IMG/VR virus record: IMGVR_UViG_3300043540_000951
Location: 1 to 23,498 of that record
Source of the DNA: a virus
Strand: one strand, 5' to 3'
DNA: 23,498 nucleotides
Numbering within the stretch: position 1 is the stretch's first letter; every line of letters starts with the position of its first letter. Below the pieces are notes generated by a model. The model was not told the DNA's origin and searched no databases. It saw only the letters and a list, made by a program, of their open reading frames with translations. Below, in pieces: positions 22,720 to 23,498 of the stretch. A program made the position numbers and the translations under genes.

Positions 22720-23498
22720 TGGCCTGGTTCTCCAGAATCCGAAGCCTGTTCGGGCAACCGCCGGTGCATGAGGCCGCCGGCCGTGGCCGCCGCTCGCTCG
22801 CGTGGATGCCCGGCAACCCGGGCGCGGTGGCCGCGATGCTGGCAACCAGCGCCGAACTGCGCATCAAGAGCCGCGACCTGGTGCGCCGCAATGCATGGGC
22901 GCAGGCCGCCATCGAGGCCTTCGTGGCGAACGCGGTCGGCACCGGCATCAAGCCGCAAAGCCTCTCGCCCGAGGAGCGCTTCAAGGCCGAGGTGCAGGCG
23001 CTGTGGCGCGATTGGACCGAGGAAGCGGACGCTGCCGGGCAGACCGACTTCTACGGCCTGCAGGCACTGGCCTGCCGCGCGATGCTCGAAGGCGGCGAGT
23101 GCCTGATCCGGCTGCGGCCACGCCGCCTGGAAGATGGTCTGGTCGTGCCGCTGCAGCTCCAGCTGCTGGAGCCCGAGCACCTGCCGATCAGCCTCAACAC
23201 CGATCTGCCCTCGGGCAACGCGGTGCGCTCCGGCATCGAGTTCGACAGCCTGGGCCGGCGCGTGGCCTACCACCTGTATCGCTCGCATCCGGAGGATGGG
23301 CGGCTGGCGCCGATGTCGGGCCAGGGCGGCATGGACACGGTGCGCGTCGATGCGAAAGAAATCATCCATCTGTACCGCGTGCTGCGTCCGGGACAGATCC
23401 GGGGCGAGCCGTGGTTGTCACGGGCGCTGGTCAAGCTCAACGAACTCGACCAGTACGACGACGCCGAGCTGGTGCGCAAGAAGACCGCCGCGATGTTC
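22719..23498 (+). CDS. Phage portal protein, lambda family (cut by window edge)
   Basis: The first 260 residues are present; full-length family members are about twice as long, so the C-terminal half lies outside. It starts MAWFSRIRSLFGQ, then SAELRIKSRDLVRRNAWAQA, GTGIKPQ and the conserved core ACRAMLEGGECLIRL, LLEPEHLP, IEFDSLGRRVAYHLY, IIHLYRVLRPGQIRGEPWLS, matching lambda-type portals. Twelve copies form the head vertex channel through which the terminase pumps DNA. ATG overlaps the preceding stop (TGATG). Confidence 0.95.
   Translation, partial: MAWFSRIRSLFGQPPVHEAAGRGRRSLAWMPGNPGAVAAMLATSAELRIKSRDLVRRNAWAQAAIEAFVANAVGTGIKPQSLSPEERFKAEVQALWRDWTEEADAAGQTDFYGLQALACRAMLEGGECLIRLRPRRLEDGLVVPLQLQLLEPEHLPISLNTDLPSGNAVRSGIEFDSLGRRVAYHLYRSHPEDGRLAPMSGQGGMDTVRVDAKEIIHLYRVLRPGQIRGEPWLSRALVKLNELDQYDDAELVRKKTAAMF

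Overview
The window is a G+C-rich proteobacterial segment. Codon bias, AGGAGG-type ribosome sites and gene families fit a beta- or gammaproteobacterium, and I lean to Betaproteobacteria, but no rRNA or tRNA gene is present to settle this. Most of it, from about 5575 to the right edge, is the left and central part of a lambdoid (siphovirus-like) prophage. It is cut in the portal gene at the right edge.

Layout. (a) 1-5465 is an accessory cluster built around a divergent promoter region. Two uncharacterised genes run leftward (a 413-aa protein and a 321-aa protein with a Cys cluster). A rightward operon encodes an XRE regulator, an ImmA/IrrE metalloprotease and a DUF262/HNH nuclease-like protein related to GmrSD-type restriction proteins. 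This looks like a defence or mobile-element control module. Whether it lies inside or beside the prophage cannot be told from the window. (b) 5575-8187 is a four-gene, stop/start-overlapping recombination cassette: a small protein, DUF2924, a large serine recombinase and an HTH protein. It is the probable integration module. (c) 8350-12834 holds early phage genes: an excisionase-like HTH, a protein I do not recognise, a Bro-N antirepressor, Sak4-like recombination ATPase, an SSB-like protein, DUF6511, a Cas4-like nuclease and a second small HTH protein. (d) 12818-16296 is replication and associated genes: P4-type primase/helicase, a striking inverted repeat that is a candidate origin, a RuvC-like resolvase, a 69-aa protein and DUF6362. 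(e) 16297-16638 is a gene-free region with TTTGCAG repeats and a strong rho-independent terminator. (f) 16639-19331 holds two tandem ParB-N/DNA methyltransferase fusions, one with an SPPY and one with a DPPY catalytic motif, followed by a DUF3489 gene on the opposite strand. (g) 19999-23498 begins the packaging/head operon: terminase small subunit, GpA-family large terminase, gpW-like joining protein and portal protein.

How they fit together. The recombinase cassette would integrate and excise the element. The Sak4/SSB/Cas4-like set and the RuvC-like enzyme would handle recombination, the primase/helicase would start replication, the methyltransferases probably protect phage DNA, and the terminase and portal package it. 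Beyond the genes, the sequence shows a short dispersed repeat with two good copies (at the start of the DUF6511 gene and in frame inside the DUF3489 gene) and one doubtful copy, an array of GGCGAACC sites upstream of the early genes, a 21-bp inverted repeat after the primase, and a perfect 12-bp hairpin inside the terminase gene.
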